Below are positions 1 to 8,790 of a stretch of DNA of 45,551 bases, in pieces. The notes under the pieces were generated by a model. That model was given only the letters and a program-made list of their open reading frames with translations. It searched no databases and had not been told where the DNA came from. A program made the position numbers and the translations under genes. Source of the DNA: Sulfuricellaceae bacterium. Lineage in GTDB: Bacteria; Pseudomonadota; Gammaproteobacteria; Burkholderiales; Sulfuricellaceae. Each line of letters starts with the position of its first letter. The stretch's first letter is position 1. The DNA lies in NCBI GenBank assembly GCA_030690895.1, contig JAUYFQ010000083.1, positions 1-45,551 of the forward strand, in the 5' to 3' direction.

Positions 1-284
1 TGAGGTTTGGCGTCAACCGCACGTTCGGAGAGTGAGGCCATTGGCGAGGAAGAATCGGATACCCTTGCGTGATTCTGTGGCTTACATTGGTATTGGCACA
101 CCGTGCAAACAGACCAATACAAGCGCTATTCATGCTGCATGGGCGAGCGCATCCACGGCTGTTTCGAACGCTCAACTGCCGGGGGAAGCACGAGATTGTG
201 AAAAGGGGACAGATTTATTTATACCCACTCCCACCGACAAAATGGCCTATGATTTGGAAGAATCAAAAATCGGAGATGTGATCC
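1..284. other. Unassigned leader upstream of RAYT remnant
   Basis: I recognise no gene in this stretch. A frame open from the window edge to 316 has no domain or motif I can name. The motif ggggacagatttattt at 205-220 is of a kind often seen just upstream of REP-associated tyrosine transposase genes (family knowledge), so the last ~80 bases are probably the leader of the transposase remnant that follows. Bases 1-200 could be the tail of a gene cut by the window edge or decayed mobile DNA. Confidence 0.3.
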
Positions 285-461
285 ATGCCAAGAGTTGGTC
301 GGGTGGTATTGCCTGATTATCCTCACCACATAGTCCAGCGAGGGCACAACCGGCAGGTGGTGTTTGCGCAGGAAGGCGACTACGAAGTGTACCTGAGCAA
401 CCTTCGGGAACTGAAAGTCGAATGTGGGATATCCAGCGTTACAAGGGATTGGGTGAAATGA
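285..461 (+). pseudogene. RAYT (IS200-like Y1 transposase) N-terminal remnant
   Basis: ATG at 285 opens a 58-codon frame that ends with TGA at 459-461. It begins [20 protein letters not shown], the typical N-terminus of REP-associated tyrosine transposases, including the [10 protein letters not shown] segment. Homology stops after about 48 codons (...LRELKVECG), just where gyrB-like sequence begins in another reading frame. The HUH motif and the catalytic tyrosine that should follow are absent, so this is a truncated, inactive piece. RAYT proteins mobilise or maintain REP palindromes in the same genome (family knowledge), which is relevant because the rest of the window is rich in palindromic repeats. 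Confidence 0.8.
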
Positions 462-640
462 ATCCGGAGCAGTTGTGGGAAACAACCATGGATCCAACTG
501 TAAGGCGATTGCTGAAAGTCAAAATTGATGATGCAATCGGAGCAGACGAAATATTTACTACTTTGATGGGCGACCAAGTGGAACCAAGAAGGGCTTTTAT
601 TGAATCCAATGCGCTAATCGCTAAAAACATTGATATTTGA
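422..640 (+). pseudogene. gyrB: GyrB C-terminal fragment (displaced partial copy)
   Basis: From about 428 the frame reads [20 protein letters not shown] and ends [12 protein letters not shown]...NIDI, which is the extreme C-terminus of DNA gyrase subunit B ([15 protein letters not shown] and EPRRAFIE signatures, with the native NIDI ending and stop). Only about 70 of ~800 residues are present: the ATPase, transducer and most of the Toprim domain are missing. The remaining codons are intact, without stops or frameshifts. The 5' side is fused out of frame to the RAYT remnant. The stretch looks AT-richer than the genes around it. Full gyrB normally sits beside dnaA/dnaN, so this is most likely a displaced partial copy or a rearrangement end rather than the working gene. 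Confidence 0.85.
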
Positions 641-654
641 TTGCGATAGCGTGT

Positions 655-683
655 AAAAAAGGGCGCATCAAGCGCCCTTTTTT
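655..683. terminator. Bidirectional rho-independent terminator
   Basis: A perfect 6-bp stem, gggcgc (661-666) and gcgccc (672-677), with a 5-base loop is followed by six T (678-683) and preceded by six A (655-660). It can therefore terminate the gyrB fragment on the plus strand and topA, whose stop is at 698, on the minus strand. Confidence 0.85.
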
Positions 684-697
684 GTGCCTGCTTGTTG

Positions 698-2971
698 TTA
701 TTCCGGCGGCGAAACTTGTTCAACGTAGCCGCATTCCTTTTGCGGACATACTTTTTCAGTGCCCCGCCGTTTAGTTATTTTGATGGTCAGGATTGGCCAT
801 GCACATTTTGGACAGGGTTCGTTGACCGGAGGGTTCCAGGTTGCATATTTACACTTTGGGTAGGTATTGCAGGAGTAAAACAGCTTTCCATAACGGCTCT
901 TGCGCTCAATCAGTGATCCTTCCTTGCATTCCGGGCAGGTAACCCCAGTATCCTTTGGTTTTTCAAGCGGCTCGATGAATTTACACTTGGGATAACTCGA
1001 ACAGCCAATGAATTTCCCGTAGGAACCCGCTTTGATGACCAGTTGACTGTCGCATTGCGGACAAGTGCGTCCCTCCACGATGACGGGTTCGGTTGACTCA
1101 CTGGGTTCACCGTCAAGATTGCGAGTGTAATCACACTCCGGGTATCCAGTGCATCCGATGAATTTACCCCTTTTGCCCAAGCGCGCCGCAAGCGGTTTGC
1201 CGCATTTAGGACAATTTTCATCAAGTTGCTCGACCCCGGGGCGTTCAACATCCTTTTTCTGCAAGATCTGCTGACTGAAGCCCGTCCAGAATTCAGAAAG
1301 GACAGGAATCCATTCCCTTTTTCCAGTGGAAATCAGATCAAGCTCATCTTCCAGTTTTGCGGTGAAGTCGTAGCTGATATAACGGTCGAAATGTTCAGTA
1401 AGAAATTTATTGACGACCTGACCGACGTCAGTCGGGACAAATCGTTTTTTATCCAGAGTAGCGTATTCGCGATTGATCAGGGTGCTGATAATACTGGCGT
1501 AAGTGGAAGGGCGCCCAATACCGTATTCCTCCAACGCCTTAACCAGACTGGCCTCAGAATAACGTGGAGGAGGCTGTGTAAAGTGTTGTTCCCCGCTGAT
1601 TTTATCGATGGCGACTTGTTCGCCCTGTTCCAGCGGCGGCAATTTGCTTTCGCTTTCTTCCTCGCTGTCATCCTCACCTTCCTGGTAAACCGCGATATAG
1701 CCAGGAAAAACCATGGTTTGACCGGTAGCCCGGAATAGATTTGCTTCACTTCCCACCGCCAGGTCGAGACTGACCGTGTCGAATTTCGCAGGGTTCATTT
1801 GACTGGAAAGCGTTCGCTTCCAGATCATCTCGTACAATTTCGCCTGATCGGGTGTCAGATATTGCCGAACATCCGGAGGGGAGCGAAGGATGGAAGTTGG
1901 GCGTATGGCCTCATGGGCTTCCTGGGCGTTCTTGGACTTGTTCTTATACGTTACAGGCGCTTTTGGCAGGTACTCCGCACTAAACTGTGTTCCGATATAA
2001 TTCCGGATTTCCTCTATTGCTTCATTGGCCAGATTCACGGAATCGGTACGCATATAGGTAATCAAGCCAGTGGCCCCGCCACCGACATCGATACCTTCAT
2101 AAAGCTGTTGCGCAACTTTCATGGCCCTATCAGTGGAAAACCCCAGTTTACGGACGGCTTCCTGTTGCAGGGTGGAGGTGGTGAATGGAGCGGTTGGCTG
2201 GCGCTGTTTGCGTTTTTTTTCGACATTGACTACGGTTGCCTTGTCATGTCCAGCTAGCAGACTGGCAACAATTTCAGCTTGTTGTTCAGCGCTGGTGACG
2301 CTGAACTGGGTCAGTTTTTCCCCGTTGTACTGAAACAACTTGGCGCCAAATTTCTGGCGAGACTTATGGCTGTCCAGATGAATACTCCAGTATTCCTGGG
2401 ACTGGAATTTTCCAATTTCAATTTCACGCTCGGCTATCAGTCTGAGAGCCGGGCTCTGAACCCGACCTGCCGACAACCCGCGGCGGATCTTGCGCCATAA
2501 TAGCGGCGATAAATTGAAACCAACCAGATAATCCAGCGCGCGCCTGGCTTGTTGTGCATTGACCAGATCCATGGCGATATCGCGTGGCTCTGCAACTGCG
2601 GCCAGTACGGCTGACTCGGTGATTTCATGAAAGACCACGCGCTTGAGGATCTTGTTTTTGAGTAGTTTTTTTTGCTTGAGAATCTCGGCCAGGTGCCATG
2701 CAATCGCTTCCCCCTCGCGGTCCGGGTCGGTTGCGAGGTAGATGGCGTCTGCTTCCTTGACTGCTTTGGCAATGGCATCGACATGCTTGGTATTGCGAGC
2801 AATCAGGTCATACTTCATGGAGAAGTCTTTTTCCGTATCGACGGCCCCCTGCTTGGGTATGAGGTCGCGCACATGTCCATAGGAGGCAAGTACCTCAAAA
2901 TCCTTACCAAGGTATTTTTTTAGTGTTTTGGCTTTGGAAGGAGACTCAACGATGAGCAATGAATTAGACAT
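698..2971 (-). CDS. topA: DNA topoisomerase I
   Basis: Type IA topoisomerase that relaxes negative supercoils by cutting and passing single strands. The 757-residue product starts MSNSLLIVESPSKAKTLKKY. The Toprim domain carries E9 and the acidic TDPDREGEA motif at 81-89. The active-site tyrosine is Y306 in GLITYMRTDSVN. The C-terminus holds three Topo_C4 zinc ribbons (CPKCGKP..., CPQCDSQ..., CPECKEG..., each closing with YPxC) and a fourth CPKCAW...CPQKEC pair. The length is normal for betaproteobacteria, shorter than E. coli TopA. It is the last gene of the LysM-dprA-smg-topA run, 51 bases after smg, and ends at a shared bidirectional terminator. Confidence 0.97.
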   Translation of the reverse strand: MSNSLLIVESPSKAKTLKKYLGKDFEVLASYGHVRDLIPKQGAVDTEKDFSMKYDLIARNTKHVDAIAKAVKEADAIYLATDPDREGEAIAWHLAEILKQKKLLKNKILKRVVFHEITESAVLAAVAEPRDIAMDLVNAQQARRALDYLVGFNLSPLLWRKIRRGLSAGRVQSPALRLIAEREIEIGKFQSQEYWSIHLDSHKSRQKFGAKLFQYNGEKLTQFSVTSAEQQAEIVASLLAGHDKATVVNVEKKRKQRQPTAPFTTSTLQQEAVRKLGFSTDRAMKVAQQLYEGIDVGGGATGLITYMRTDSVNLANEAIEEIRNYIGTQFSAEYLPKAPVTYKNKSKNAQEAHEAIRPTSILRSPPDVRQYLTPDQAKLYEMIWKRTLSSQMNPAKFDTVSLDLAVGSEANLFRATGQTMVFPGYIAVYQEGEDDSEEESESKLPPLEQGEQVAIDKISGEQHFTQPPPRYSEASLVKALEEYGIGRPSTYASIISTLINREYATLDKKRFVPTDVGQVVNKFLTEHFDRYISYDFTAKLEDELDLISTGKREWIPVLSEFWTGFSQQILQKKDVERPGVEQLDENCPKCGKPLAARLGKRGKFIGCTGYPECDYTRNLDGEPSESTEPVIVEGRTCPQCDSQLVIKAGSYGKFIGCSSYPKCKFIEPLEKPKDTGVTCPECKEGSLIERKSRYGKLFYSCNTYPKCKYATWNPPVNEPCPKCAWPILTIKITKRRGTEKVCPQKECGYVEQVSPPE

Positions 2972-3022
2972 AAGTAAAGGGTGTGCCTGCCTGTTAGTGT
3001 AAGCTTTTCAATCGGTGGGGAG

Positions 3023-3484
3023 TTAATGCATTTGAGGCGTATTGTCGCTGAACAGCAGGTCCTCTATAAACAGGTAGTCATCGGCTTCACCGCGGCTCCA
3101 CAGAACAATCAACACGATCCACTTGACCTGATTGACCGAAACTTCCCGGTCGCTCAGTGCGAGTACGCGATCGATAACCCATTCCCGCTGAACTGCATTG
3201 AGAATGCCTGATGCTTCAAGAAATGTCAGAAATCCACGGCTTTCGGTATTGATTACCTTGAGTTCAGCCTCCGAGTAAATCCGTGTCGATTTACTGAGCG
3301 CCAGACTTTCTGGATAGGGCGAGCTGGATAGTGTTTCCAGGCCATTCAGCCAGTCGAAGGCCCGGCTGATCTCGGTCGTATCGAAACCAGCTGCGGAAAG
3401 CTCCTGTTCGAGCGTGGGCTGATCGGGGTGCAGATCAGCCTCGAAGTAATTTTCAAACAGGTAAACCAGGATGTCGAACATCAT
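3023..3484 (-). CDS. smg: Smg family protein (DUF494)
   Basis: 153-residue soluble protein beginning MMFDILVYLFENYFEADLHP, the typical start of the Smg/DUF494 family. It has no membrane segment or catalytic motif that I can see, and the molecular function of the family is not established. The place between dprA and topA matches the conserved proteobacterial order dprA-smg-topA. Two ATGs stand side by side, and the second (MFDIL) fits most family members equally well. The gap to dprA is 58 bases, so co-transcription is likely. Confidence 0.93.
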   Translation of the reverse strand: MMFDILVYLFENYFEADLHPDQPTLEQELSAAGFDTTEISRAFDWLNGLETLSSSPYPESLALSKSTRIYSEAELKVINTESRGFLTFLEASGILNAVQREWVIDRVLALSDREVSVNQVKWIVLIVLWSRGEADDYLFIEDLLFSDNTPQMH

Positions 3485-3542
3485 GAATACATTTCTCTTT
3501 TGTTTGCTTGCAGAGTGGGCTGAGGTAATCAGCTTTTTCCAG

Positions 3543-4634
3543 CTAGGGACTTATCCTCTGAACCATCCCGCCTGGCAGGCTGGCTACTTGCCCAGCCAGC
3601 TCCATGATCAACAGAATGGCGGAAAGCCTATCGCTCGTCAAGCCGCTACGGCTTGCCAGTACATCTGTACTGACAGGATCAAAGCCAATGCACTGGAGGA
3701 TTTGGGCTTCATCAGGGGAAAGATCCAACTCGCCAGATATGGTGTCGTTAACTGGACTGGAGTCTGGCGTGCCGAACTCTTCAAGAATGTCCTGTGCGCT
3801 TTCTACCAGTTTGGCGCCCTGCTTGATCAGCATGTGGCAACCCTTGGACAAAGGCGAGTGGATCGACCCTGGAATAGCAAATACGTCTCTTCCCTGTTCG
3901 GCGGCCAGCCTGGCAGTAATCAGAGAGCCGCTCTTGAGGGCGGCTTCAACGACCAGACATCCCAGGGCCAGTCCGCTGATAATACGGTTACGGCGAGGAA
4001 AATTTTGTGCTCTTGACGGCGTACCAATTGGAAATTCTGAAATCAGCGCTCCACTTTGAGCCAGTTCATGCGCCAGATCCCGATGCCGGGAAGGATAAAC
4101 AATATCCAGTCCGGTGCCGACGACTGCGATACTGCTTCCGGAACCTTGCAGTGCGCCACGATGCGCTGCGCCATCTATGCCAAGCGCCAGGCCACTGATA
4201 ATACACATTCCACGATGACTCAAATAACTTGCGAAATTTTCTGCGTTGACCTCGCCTTGAGGCGTTGCATTCCTGCTGCCGACGATGGCAATGGCGGGTT
4301 GATTGAGTAAGTCGCGCCGGCCTTTTAGATAAAACATGGGCGGCGGATCGGGCATTTCAAGCAGGCCCTGCGGGTAATCCGGGTCGGCCAGCGTGATGAG
4401 GTGATTCCCTGATTGTGCAAGCCAGGTTTGAGTCGGCTTGGTGATTTGCAAATCAGGTCCGGATGAAATGGCGGTTGCAACGGGGGTCCGGACAACTCGA
4501 GCCAAGGCGCTGTGACTGGCTGAAAAGATTCTGTCCGGCTCACCGAACGTCTGAAGCAACTTGCGAAAAGACTCTCCCCCCAAGCCCCTGATCAGGCTCA
4601 GGGAAACCCAAAGCAAATGTTCTTCAGTACCCAA
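3543..4634 (-). CDS. dprA: DNA-processing protein DprA
   Basis: 363-residue DprA/Smf protein, which loads RecA on incoming single-stranded DNA during natural transformation. The N-terminal part (LSLIRGLGGESFRKLLQTFG) is the usual helical region. The Rossmann-like core has AIVGSRNATPQGEVNAENFA and SGLALGIDGAAHRGAL. The C-terminus (about 300-363) resembles the winged-helix DprA domain. The start codon directly abuts the stop codon of the LysM gene upstream (4634/4635), which implies translational coupling. The length is normal and no disruption is seen. Confidence 0.96.
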   Translation of the reverse strand: MGTEEHLLWVSLSLIRGLGGESFRKLLQTFGEPDRIFSASHSALARVVRTPVATAISSGPDLQITKPTQTWLAQSGNHLITLADPDYPQGLLEMPDPPPMFYLKGRRDLLNQPAIAIVGSRNATPQGEVNAENFASYLSHRGMCIISGLALGIDGAAHRGALQGSGSSIAVVGTGLDIVYPSRHRDLAHELAQSGALISEFPIGTPSRAQNFPRRNRIISGLALGCLVVEAALKSGSLITARLAAEQGRDVFAIPGSIHSPLSKGCHMLIKQGAKLVESAQDILEEFGTPDSSPVNDTISGELDLSPDEAQILQCIGFDPVSTDVLASRSGLTSDRLSAILLIMELAGQVASLPGGMVQRISP

Positions 4635-5924
4635 TCAGGGGTTCTTGACGACATCCAGCAAGTGGACAGGCCGGTTCGCGTTCATGATCAAAGCGTAGGA
4701 TACCCGATCGAATACGCGGTAAACGAAGACCAAGCCGGTCCGACTGTCTGGCAGGGTCACTTCATTACTGCGCGTTTCCGGGCGGCAATGAAGTTTATAG
4801 ACATCCTTGGGATTGAAAAACTGATCAAAACTGATCCTTGCCCCCGGTTTCAGGCAACCAATATCCGAGTAGCGGACCTCCTGGCGAGGCTCAGGCTTCT
4901 TTTTTTCGCAAGGCTCAAGTTTATTTTTAGGATCGTAAAACTGGTCGAAACTGAGCTTTTCGCCATCTTTGATACATGCCTTGTCAGCGTAGCGCCAATC
5001 GTTTTCCATCGGCTTGCCGGGTTCGGGTTTGACGATGCGTCCTTTCTGGTACACAGCCAGCACATGGCCTTCTTCGAGTCCATCCTTGCTGCCCTTGTTG
5101 ATCACGACAGTGGCGAAGGGACCTGCATCGGAGACTGCGCCGTAGGCAGAAATGATCTGACCTTTGATTTCTGTTTCTGGTGCGCGGGGCACATACTGGA
5201 ACAACTGTTTGCTGTTTGCCGGAACGATGTTGTCATTGCGGCGGATTTCCATGACGGATCGGGTGATCTCAACTGTGACCGGGTTGCTAAAAGCGATGGT
5301 TTTTGCATCACCGACATACTCGGCTTCATGACCCAGGATCTCCTGGGTATCCGGATCCTGGAGCATCTTGCCGGGACGGTAGATATTCCATAGACGGGTA
5401 TCGGATCCCGGTGTGACGTTATCGGCGTAGACTCTGTCTCCCAAGCCCATGACAATGCGCGAGTCTTCCGAGCCAACGATATAGGCAGATGCGGATTGAT
5501 CTCCCTGGGAGATCACCAGCGGGTGAGAAAGGAAGGGGCCGATGACCGATGGTGGAATAGCCGGAATAGCGGTTGCATCCAGACTTTCGGATCTGACCAT
5601 GGGGAACAGTTTGACGATGCCCCCGTCCCCGGTCCCTGCACTGCCCAATCTAAGCCGGGGTGAACCGCTGCTCATGTCGAGAATGACGGTATCGCCCGGA
5701 TAAATACGGTGTGGGTTGCGGATGTCATCCTTGTTCATTTTCCACAATTCGGGCCATTGCCACGGGCTTTTCAGGAAACGTGACGAGATGCTCCACAGAG
5801 TATCGCCCTTGACCACGGTGTAATGTTGGGGAGGATTGTCCTGCAACACGACTTCTTCTGCCCAGGAAAGGGATGAGATCAAGCCGGAAAGGGAAAGCAT
5901 CGCTATAATGGTAGGCTTACGCAT
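4635..5924 (-). CDS. LysM-domain envelope protein with internal repeat
   Basis: 429-residue exported protein. Residues 1-22 look like a signal peptide (MRKPTIIAMLSLSGLISSLS then WAEE). A LysM peptidoglycan-binding domain spans about 34-83 (HYTVVKGDTLWSISSRFL...PGDTVIL). Proteins of this kind sit directly upstream of dprA in many betaproteobacteria and are presumed cell-wall associated. Residues 311-339 and 351-380 are an imperfect tandem duplication, each with the pattern RY(A/S)D..C(I/L)K.G..(L/I)SFDQF..PK....C, so each unit is framed by two cysteines. The sequence after it, GLVFVYRVFDRVSYALIM, is the usual family ending. It is the first gene of the dprA-smg-topA operon. Confidence 0.9.
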   Translation of the reverse strand: MRKPTIIAMLSLSGLISSLSWAEEVVLQDNPPQHYTVVKGDTLWSISSRFLKSPWQWPELWKMNKDDIRNPHRIYPGDTVILDMSSGSPRLRLGSAGTGDGGIVKLFPMVRSESLDATAIPAIPPSVIGPFLSHPLVISQGDQSASAYIVGSEDSRIVMGLGDRVYADNVTPGSDTRLWNIYRPGKMLQDPDTQEILGHEAEYVGDAKTIAFSNPVTVEITRSVMEIRRNDNIVPANSKQLFQYVPRAPETEIKGQIISAYGAVSDAGPFATVVINKGSKDGLEEGHVLAVYQKGRIVKPEPGKPMENDWRYADKACIKDGEKLSFDQFYDPKNKLEPCEKKKPEPRQEVRYSDIGCLKPGARISFDQFFNPKDVYKLHCRPETRSNEVTLPDSRTGLVFVYRVFDRVSYALIMNANRPVHLLDVVKNP

Positions 5925-6073
5925 GGGCGCCTCGCTCTTGTCATGGAACTTTTCTGGCGGAGTTCTCTGTTCAGTGGCCCCACGCGCAGAAGTTCAATGA
6001 TCGGTTGACTGAAATTACCGGGTTTTAATTTGGATTAAATTCTGCATGTAATTAATTAAATAAGCAAGCTTTT
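5925..6073. promoter_or_regulatory. Divergent intergenic region, LysM operon / def
   Basis: 149 bases separate two divergent start codons, so promoters for both transcripts should lie here. The def side is AT-rich (about 6023-6068) and has a TTGACT that could be a -35 at 6005-6010, but no well-spaced -10 stands out. I assign no exact promoter. Confidence 0.4.
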
Positions 6074-6577
6074 ATGACTATTCTGAAAATTCTGCATTAT
6101 CCCGATGAGCGTCTGCATACGGTGGCCGCTCCCGTAGAAAAGGTGACGGCTGAAATCCGCAAGCTGGTCGATGATATGGCGAAAACCATGTATGCAGCGC
6201 CGGGTGTTGGTTTGGCCGCAACCCAGGTCAATGTGCACAAACAGGTCCTGGTGATGGATATTTCCGAGGATCACAACGATCTGCGGGTCTTGATCAACCC
6301 CCGCATCCTTGTCCGGGATGGCGAGGCCGAGCGCGAGGAGGGCTGCCTGTCCGTGCCTGGCGTTTACGAAAAGGTCACCCGTGCGGAACATGTTATCGTG
6401 GAAGCCCTGGATCGCGATGGCAAGGTATATACGCTGGAGGCGACGGGTTTGCTGGCGGTATGTATTCAACATGAAATGGACCATTTGAAGGGCAAAGTGT
6501 TTGTCGAATACTTGTCTCGCCTGAAACAGGGGCGGATCAGGGCCAGGCTCAAAAAACACCAGCGCGAAACGATGTGA
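6074..6577 (+). CDS. def: Peptide deformylase
   Basis: 167-residue metalloenzyme that removes the N-formyl group from new polypeptides at the ribosome. All three signature motifs are intact: GVGLAATQ at 44-51, EGCLS at 89-93 with metal ligand C91, and QHEMDH at 132-137 with ligands H133 and H137 and catalytic E134. Its substrate group is installed on initiator tRNA by the next gene product, Fmt, which starts 4 bases after the def stop, so the two are translationally linked. Confidence 0.98.
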   Translation: MTILKILHYPDERLHTVAAPVEKVTAEIRKLVDDMAKTMYAAPGVGLAATQVNVHKQVLVMDISEDHNDLRVLINPRILVRDGEAEREEGCLSVPGVYEKVTRAEHVIVEALDRDGKVYTLEATGLLAVCIQHEMDHLKGKVFVEYLSRLKQGRIRARLKKHQRETM

Positions 6578-6581
6578 GGCC

Positions 6582-7520
6582 ATGAACATCATTTTTGCAG
6601 GAACGCCGGAGTTTGCCGCCCAGTCGTTGGACGCGATCATCCAGGCGGGTCATCATGTGGCCATGGTCCTCACTCAGCCTGACCGACCCGCAGGTAGGGG
6701 GATGAGTTTGCACGCCAGTCCGGTAAAGCAGCTTGCCGAGCGGCACGGTTTGCCGGTTTATCAGCCGCTGACTTTGAAAACGGGCGAGGCGCAGGCCAGG
6801 CTGCAAGACGTTGGCGCCGATATAATGGTCGTTGCCGCCTATGGCCTGATTTTGCCCAAAGCCGTACTCGATTTGCCCGTCCACGGTTGTATCAATATCC
6901 ATGCTTCCCTGCTTCCTCGCTGGCGGGGGGCTGCGCCGATTCAGCGCGCCATCCTGGCGGGCGACCAGGAAACCGGTATTACCATCATGCAAATGGATGA
7001 GGGGCTGGATACTGGCGCCATGTTGAGTCAACATGGTTTGGCGATCGAGGGTGGTGATACGGCCCAGACGCTGCATGATCGGCTTGCGCTGCTTGGCGCC
7101 GAAGCGGCTTGCCTGGCGCTGGACAAACTTTCACGGGGGCCTTGGGCAGGCCAGATTCAGGATGATGAGCGGTCTTGTTATGCGCCCAAGTTGAGCAAGG
7201 CGGAAGCCAGGCTGGACTGGACCCGGCCAGCCATCGAACTGGAGCGGGCCGTCCGCGCATACAACCCATTTCCGGTTGCTCAGGCAAGTTACAAAGGGGA
7301 GACATGGCGTATCTGGCGCGCTGTTTTTTCGAGTGAAGGAGCTGGTTTGCCGGGACAGATTCAAAAAGCCGACCATGATGGCTTGCGAGTGTCATGTGGT
7401 GCATGTGGTGAAGGGTCGCTAATCATCAAGGAGTTGCAAAAATCCGGCGGGAGGCGTTTGCCGGTTGATCAATTTTTACGAGGAAACCCGGTGCAAGAAG
7501 GCGACTGCTTCGATGCTTGA
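6582..7520 (+). CDS. fmt: Methionyl-tRNA formyltransferase
   Basis: 312-residue enzyme that transfers a formyl group from 10-formyltetrahydrofolate to Met-tRNAfMet. The N-terminal Rossmann domain begins MNIIFAGTPEFAAQSLDAII. The catalytic set is visible as N106 and H108 in INIHASLLPRWRGAAPIQRA and D143 in MDEGLDTGAM. The C-terminal domain follows from about residue 205. Length is typical (E. coli 315). It lies in the order def-fmt-rsmB, and its stop at 7518-7520 overlaps the rsmB start by 8 bases. Confidence 0.98.
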   Translation: MNIIFAGTPEFAAQSLDAIIQAGHHVAMVLTQPDRPAGRGMSLHASPVKQLAERHGLPVYQPLTLKTGEAQARLQDVGADIMVVAAYGLILPKAVLDLPVHGCINIHASLLPRWRGAAPIQRAILAGDQETGITIMQMDEGLDTGAMLSQHGLAIEGGDTAQTLHDRLALLGAEAACLALDKLSRGPWAGQIQDDERSCYAPKLSKAEARLDWTRPAIELERAVRAYNPFPVAQASYKGETWRIWRAVFSSEGAGLPGQIQKADHDGLRVSCGACGEGSLIIKELQKSGGRRLPVDQFLRGNPVQEGDCFDA

Positions 7521-8790
7521 TGTTTTGCCAATCGCTGCCCGCGTGCTGGGTCGAGTTCTGGGCGGGCGGAATCTCGATCAGGCGCTGGCTGGCGAATTGA
7601 AGCGCCACCCCGGGCTGACGCCCCAACAGCGGGGGCTATTGCAGGAACTGAGTTACGGCGCGATTCGCCATTACGGTGTGCTCCGGACTGTTCTGGCCGC
7701 GCTTTTGCAAAAGCCGCTCAAGGATGAGAGTGTGCGCCGACTTTTGTTGGTAGCCCTGTATCAACTGGCTTTTACCCAAACGCAAGCACATGCTGTGGTG
7801 GATCATGCCGTCCGTGTGACCGCGCAAAGTTTGCACAAAGCGTCGGCCAAAGGTTTGGTTAATGCGGTGTTACGCAATTTTTTGCGCCGCAGCGAACCTT
7901 TGCTGGCAGAGGCGATAGCTTCGGACGAGGAGGCGCGTTACGGTCACCCGCAATGGTGGATAGCAGCTCTCCGCAAACAATATCCCGATGCCTGGGAGCA
8001 AATGCTAGCAGCGGGCAACCAGCGTCCCCCCATGTGTTTGCGCGTGAACAGTCGGAAAACAAGCCCCGATGCCTACCTGGACCAGCTTGTGCAGGCGGGT
8101 ACCCCGGCCAGAATGGCGGCGCATGGCGGCATCCTTCTCGAGCGGCCCACGCCGGTGGATGGCTTGCCCGGCTTTGCTCAGGGGCTGGTTTCGGTGCAGG
8201 ATGATGGTGCCCAGCTGGCGGCGCCGTTTCTGGATGTCGCACCGGGTATGCGCGTACTGGATGCGTGTGCCGCACCAGGCGGCAAAACGGCACATCTGCT
8301 CGAACTGGCCGACGTCGACCTGACTGCACTGGATCATGACCCGGTGCGCCTGCTCAAGGTTGAGCAAAACCTGCAACGGCTTGGTTTGCGAGCCAGATGT
8401 CTGGCTGGTGATGCCGCAGACCCTGAAGGATGGTGGGACGGGAAGTTATTCCAGCGCATTTTGGCCGACGTGCCTTGCAGTGCTTCGGGTGTGGTTCGGC
8501 GTCATCCCGATATTAAATGGTTACGCCGTCGTGAGGATATTGCCCAGTTTGCCGCTCAGCAATCACGCATTCTCGATGCTTTGTGGTCTTGTCTGGAGCG
8601 CGGTGGTAAATTGCTCTATGTCACCTGCTCGGTCTTCGAGGAAGAAAACAGGCTCCAGATCGAATCATTTCTGGCTCGTCACCCTGATTCAGCATTACTG
8701 CCTCTTTCCAGTAATGCTGGGCAGGATATGCAACTTTTACCAGATGAAGAACATGATGGTTTTTATTTCGCGCAGCTTGCCAAAAATTGA
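7513..8790 (+). CDS. rsmB: 16S rRNA m5C967 methyltransferase RsmB
   Basis: SAM-dependent methyltransferase for 16S rRNA cytosine 967. I prefer the ATG at 7513 (MLDVLPIAARVLGRVL), giving 425 residues. An upstream in-frame start at 7465 would add 16 residues lying entirely inside fmt. The N-terminal NusB-like domain is about residues 5-130. The methyltransferase domain has VLDACAAPGGKTAHLLEL (SAM loop), DVPCSASGVVRRHPDIKW and YVTCSVFEEEN, the last two carrying the paired cysteines of m5C methyltransferases. It overlaps fmt upstream and the DUF4390 gene downstream, consistent with one transcript. Confidence 0.96.
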   Translation: MLDVLPIAARVLGRVLGGRNLDQALAGELKRHPGLTPQQRGLLQELSYGAIRHYGVLRTVLAALLQKPLKDESVRRLLLVALYQLAFTQTQAHAVVDHAVRVTAQSLHKASAKGLVNAVLRNFLRRSEPLLAEAIASDEEARYGHPQWWIAALRKQYPDAWEQMLAAGNQRPPMCLRVNSRKTSPDAYLDQLVQAGTPARMAAHGGILLERPTPVDGLPGFAQGLVSVQDDGAQLAAPFLDVAPGMRVLDACAAPGGKTAHLLELADVDLTALDHDPVRLLKVEQNLQRLGLRARCLAGDAADPEGWWDGKLFQRILADVPCSASGVVRRHPDIKWLRRREDIAQFAAQQSRILDALWSCLERGGKLLYVTCSVFEEENRLQIESFLARHPDSALLPLSSNAGQDMQLLPDEEHDGFYFAQLAKN

